A DNA stretch of 19,367 nt from NCBI RefSeq assembly GCF_039539485.1, contig NZ_BAABDF010000004.1, forward strand, positions 1 through 19,367. The letters run 5' to 3'. Shown here one piece after another: positions 17,121 to 19,367 of the stretch (the stretch's first letter is position 1; every line of letters begins with the position of its first letter). The translations under genes were made by a program, and so were the position numbers. Source of the DNA: Celeribacter arenosi (GTDB taxonomy: Bacteria; Pseudomonadota; Alphaproteobacteria; Rhodobacterales; Rhodobacteraceae). Below the pieces are notes generated by a model. That model saw nothing but the letters and a program-made list of their open reading frames with translations. It was not told where the DNA came from and did not search any database.

Positions 17121-19241
17121 ATGGCACGCGAATATCCCCTCGAACGCTACCGGAACTTTGGTATTATTGCGCACATCGATGCCGGTAAGACCACATGCTC
17201 CGAGCGTATCCTGTTTTACACAGGCAAATCCCACAACATCGGCGAAGTCCATGACGGCGCCGCGACGATGGACTGGATGGAGCAAGAGCAGGAGCGGGGT
17301 ATCACGATTACCTCTGCTGCGACGACGACATTCTGGGAACGCACTGAGAACGGCACCGAGCCCGACTCTCTCAAGCACCGCATGAACATCATCGACACAC
17401 CGGGCCACGTTGACTTCACAATCGAAGTTGAGCGTTCGCTGGCTGTTCTCGATGGTGCTGTTACCGTTCTTGACGGTAACGCCGGTGTTGAGCCGCAGAC
17501 CGAAACCGTTTGGCGTCAGGCCGACCGTTATAAAGTTCCACGTATCGTGTTCGTTAACAAAATGGACAAGATCGGCGCGGACTTCTTTAACTGTGTCCAC
17601 ATGATCGAAGACCGCACAGGCGCGACTGCTATTCCGGTTGGTATTCCGATCGGTGCAGAGACCGAGCTTGAAGGCCTTATCGACCTCGTGACCATGGAAG
17701 AATGGTTGTGGCAGGGCGAAGACCTTGGTGCATCCTGGATCAAAGCTCCGATCCGTGACAGCCTCAAGGCGCAGGCCGATGAGTGGCGTGCCAAGATGAT
17801 CGAAGCCGCCGTCGAAATGGACGACGACGCGATGGAAGCCTACCTCATGGAAGGCACAGAGCCCGACGTGAAAACACTGCGCAAACTGCTGCGCAAGGGC
17901 TGTCTGACGCTGAAGTTCGTTCCGGTTCTGGGCGGTTCTGCATTTAAAAACAAAGGCGTTCAGCCTCTCCTCAACGCTGTGATCGACTACCTGCCGAGCC
18001 CGCTCGACGTGGTTGACTACATGGGCTTCAAACCCGGCGATGAAGAAGAAGTTCGTAACATCCCTCGTCGTGCAGACGACAACATGGCGTTCTCGGGCCT
18101 CGCGTTCAAAATCATGAACGACCCCTACATGGGTACCCTGACCTTCACCCGTATCTATTCGGGCACGATGGCAAAGGGCGACACGCTTTTGAACTCCACC
18201 AAAGGCAAAAAAGAGCGCATCGGCCGTATGGTCATGATGCACTCCAACAAGCAGGACGAGATCACCGAAGCATTTGCTGGTGACATCATCGCGCTTGCCG
18301 GCCTGAAAGACACCACAACCGGTGACACGCTCTGTGCCGTCAACGATCCTGTGGTTCTGGAAACGATGACTTTCCCCGATCCCGTGATCGAGATTGCTGT
18401 CGAGCCGAAAACCAAAGCTGACCAGGAAAAGATGTCCTTGGGTCTGCAGCGTCTTGCAGCCGAAGATCCCTCTTTCCGCGTTGAAACAGACCTCGAAAGC
18501 GGTCAGACGATCATGAAAGGGATGGGCGAACTTCACCTCGACATCCTCGTTGATCGTCTGAAGCGCGAATTCAAAGTCGAAGCGAACATCGGTGCACCGC
18601 AAGTTGCCTACCGTGAGACCATCGGCCACGAAGTCGAGCACACCTACACCCACAAGAAACAGTCGGGTGGTTCGGGTCAGTTCGGCGAAGTCAAAATGGT
18701 TATCTCTCCAACAGTCCCTGGCGAAGGTTTCTCCTTCGAGAGCAAGATTGTTGGTGGTGCGGTTCCCAAGGAATACATCCCGGGCGTCGAAAAAGGTATC
18801 CGTTCCGTCATGGACAGCGGTCCGCTCGCAGGCTTCCCTGTGATCGACTTCAAAGTCGCCCTGATCGACGGTAAGTACCACGACGTTGACTCCAGCGTTC
18901 TCGCATTCGAAATCGCTGCACGTATGTGTATGCGTGAAGGTATGCGCAAAGCTGGTGCGAAACTGCTCGAGCCGATCATGAAAGTCGAAGTGATTACGCC
19001 GGAAGAATACACCGGTGGCATCATCGGCGATCTGACATCGCGTCGCGGTCAGGTTCAGGGTCAGGATACGCGCGGCAACGCCATCGCGATCGACGCCTTT
19101 GTGCCTCTGGCCAACATGTTCGGCTACATCAACACGCTGCGTTCCATGTCTTCGGGCCGCGCAAACTTCTCGATGCAGTTCGACCACTACGAGCCAGTGC
19201 CGCAGAACATCTCGGACGAAATTCAGGCGAAATTCGCCTAA
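17121..19241 (+). CDS. fusA: Elongation factor G
   Basis: A 706-residue EF-G, the GTPase that drives translocation and, with RRF, ribosome recycling. G1 is AHIDAGKTT (17-25); switch II holds DTPGH (92-96) with catalytic H96; the guanine-specific NKMD is at 146-149. The conserved QEQERGITITSAATT segment containing switch I is present. Domains II-V follow, ending with the FGYINTLRSMSSGRANFSMQ region of domain V. Length is standard and the gene is intact. It starts 24 bases after rpsG and is followed after 54 bases by tuf, the classic rpsL-rpsG-fusA-tuf operon. The AAGGACCCG stretch upstream is a moderate ribosome site. Confidence 0.98.
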   Translation: MAREYPLERYRNFGIIAHIDAGKTTCSERILFYTGKSHNIGEVHDGAATMDWMEQEQERGITITSAATTTFWERTENGTEPDSLKHRMNIIDTPGHVDFTIEVERSLAVLDGAVTVLDGNAGVEPQTETVWRQADRYKVPRIVFVNKMDKIGADFFNCVHMIEDRTGATAIPVGIPIGAETELEGLIDLVTMEEWLWQGEDLGASWIKAPIRDSLKAQADEWRAKMIEAAVEMDDDAMEAYLMEGTEPDVKTLRKLLRKGCLTLKFVPVLGGSAFKNKGVQPLLNAVIDYLPSPLDVVDYMGFKPGDEEEVRNIPRRADDNMAFSGLAFKIMNDPYMGTLTFTRIYSGTMAKGDTLLNSTKGKKERIGRMVMMHSNKQDEITEAFAGDIIALAGLKDTTTGDTLCAVNDPVVLETMTFPDPVIEIAVEPKTKADQEKMSLGLQRLAAEDPSFRVETDLESGQTIMKGMGELHLDILVDRLKREFKVEANIGAPQVAYRETIGHEVEHTYTHKKQSGGSGQFGEVKMVISPTVPGEGFSFESKIVGGAVPKEYIPGVEKGIRSVMDSGPLAGFPVIDFKVALIDGKYHDVDSSVLAFEIAARMCMREGMRKAGAKLLEPIMKVEVITPEEYTGGIIGDLTSRRGQVQGQDTRGNAIAIDAFVPLANMFGYINTLRSMSSGRANFSMQFDHYEPVPQNISDEIQAKFA

Positions 19242-19249
19242 TCGCATTC

Positions 19250-19272
19250 GGGGACCGGTTCCGCCGGTCCCC
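19250..19272 (+). promoter_or_regulatory. fusA-tuf intercistronic hairpin
   Basis: GGGGACCGG (19250-19258) pairs perfectly with CCGGTCCCC (19264-19272) around TTCCG. No T-run follows (CGCCCAAAT), so readthrough into tuf is expected. It may define a processing end or a partial terminator that uncouples EF-Tu levels from EF-G. Confidence 0.6.
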
Positions 19273-19295
19273 GCCCAAATGACAAGGAGGCCATC

Positions 19296-19367
19296 ATGGC
19301 TAAAGGTAAGTTTGAGCGCAACAAACCGCACGTGAACATTGGCACGATCGGCCACGTTGACCACGGT
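19296..19367 (+). CDS. tuf: Elongation factor Tu, N-terminal start (partial)
   Basis: The first 24 codons of a second EF-Tu gene, MAKGKFERNKPHVNIGTIGH then VDHG, ending just inside the G1 loop GHVDHGKT. AAGGAGG at 19284-19290 is a near-perfect ribosome site five bases before the ATG, consistent with very high expression. The gene runs off the window. It is in the same orientation as the tuf end at positions 1-72. Confidence 0.97.
   Translation, partial: MAKGKFERNKPHVNIGTIGHVDHG

Noticed and set aside
17097..19364. A 755-codon minus-strand open frame opposite fusA
   Set aside because: It runs across the fusA-tuf junction and mirrors sense codon bias. No domain is visible.

Overview
The window is a core information-processing locus of an alphaproteobacterium. 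Codon use and protein sequences point to the Rhodobacterales (Roseobacter-type Rhodobacteraceae), but the genus cannot be named from the sequence alone. The order is tuf (3' end) - tRNA-Trp - MAPEG gene (minus strand) - secE - FMN-barrel gene - nusG - rplK - rplA // rplJ - rplL - rpoB - rpoC // glycosyltransferase (minus) - EamA transporter // rpsL - rpsG - fusA - tuf (5' end). It joins the classic rif (beta) cluster and str cluster, separated by only two accessory genes.

Region 1-1000: the last 24 codons of one EF-Tu gene, an intrinsic terminator, a promoter-like pair, a complete CCA-encoding tRNA-Trp, and a small convergent MAPEG-family membrane protein gene with a GTG start. Region 1000-3820: secE, a pyridoxamine-phosphate-oxidase-like gene inserted between secE and nusG, then nusG, rplK and rplA, closed by a strong intrinsic terminator. 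Region 3820-5200: about 470 bases of non-coding leader holding a candidate promoter, a kink-turn-like L10 leader and a hairpin just before the ribosome binding site, then rplJ (GTG start) and rplL. Region 5200-13920: a 238-base spacer with four consecutive hairpins, then the large RNA polymerase genes rpoB and rpoC and a terminator that looks usable from both sides. Region 13920-15960: divergent glycosyltransferase and EamA genes. Region 15960-19367: a near-consensus promoter, a roughly 240-base structured leader with an attenuator-like hairpin and a 35-codon ORF, then rpsL, rpsG, fusA and the first 24 codons of a second tuf gene.

The genes work together in translation (EF-Tu, EF-G, S7, S12, L1, L10, L11, L7/L12, tRNA-Trp), transcription (beta, beta', NusG) and protein export (SecE). 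No mobile element, CRISPR array or prophage is visible. I did not find a wholly new system. The least-explained signals are the mutually exclusive RNA folds plus small ORF before rpsL, the tandem hairpins between rplL and rpoB, an 11-residue tandem duplication in the L12-binding tail of L10, and the clade-specific small genes inserted around secE and nusG.
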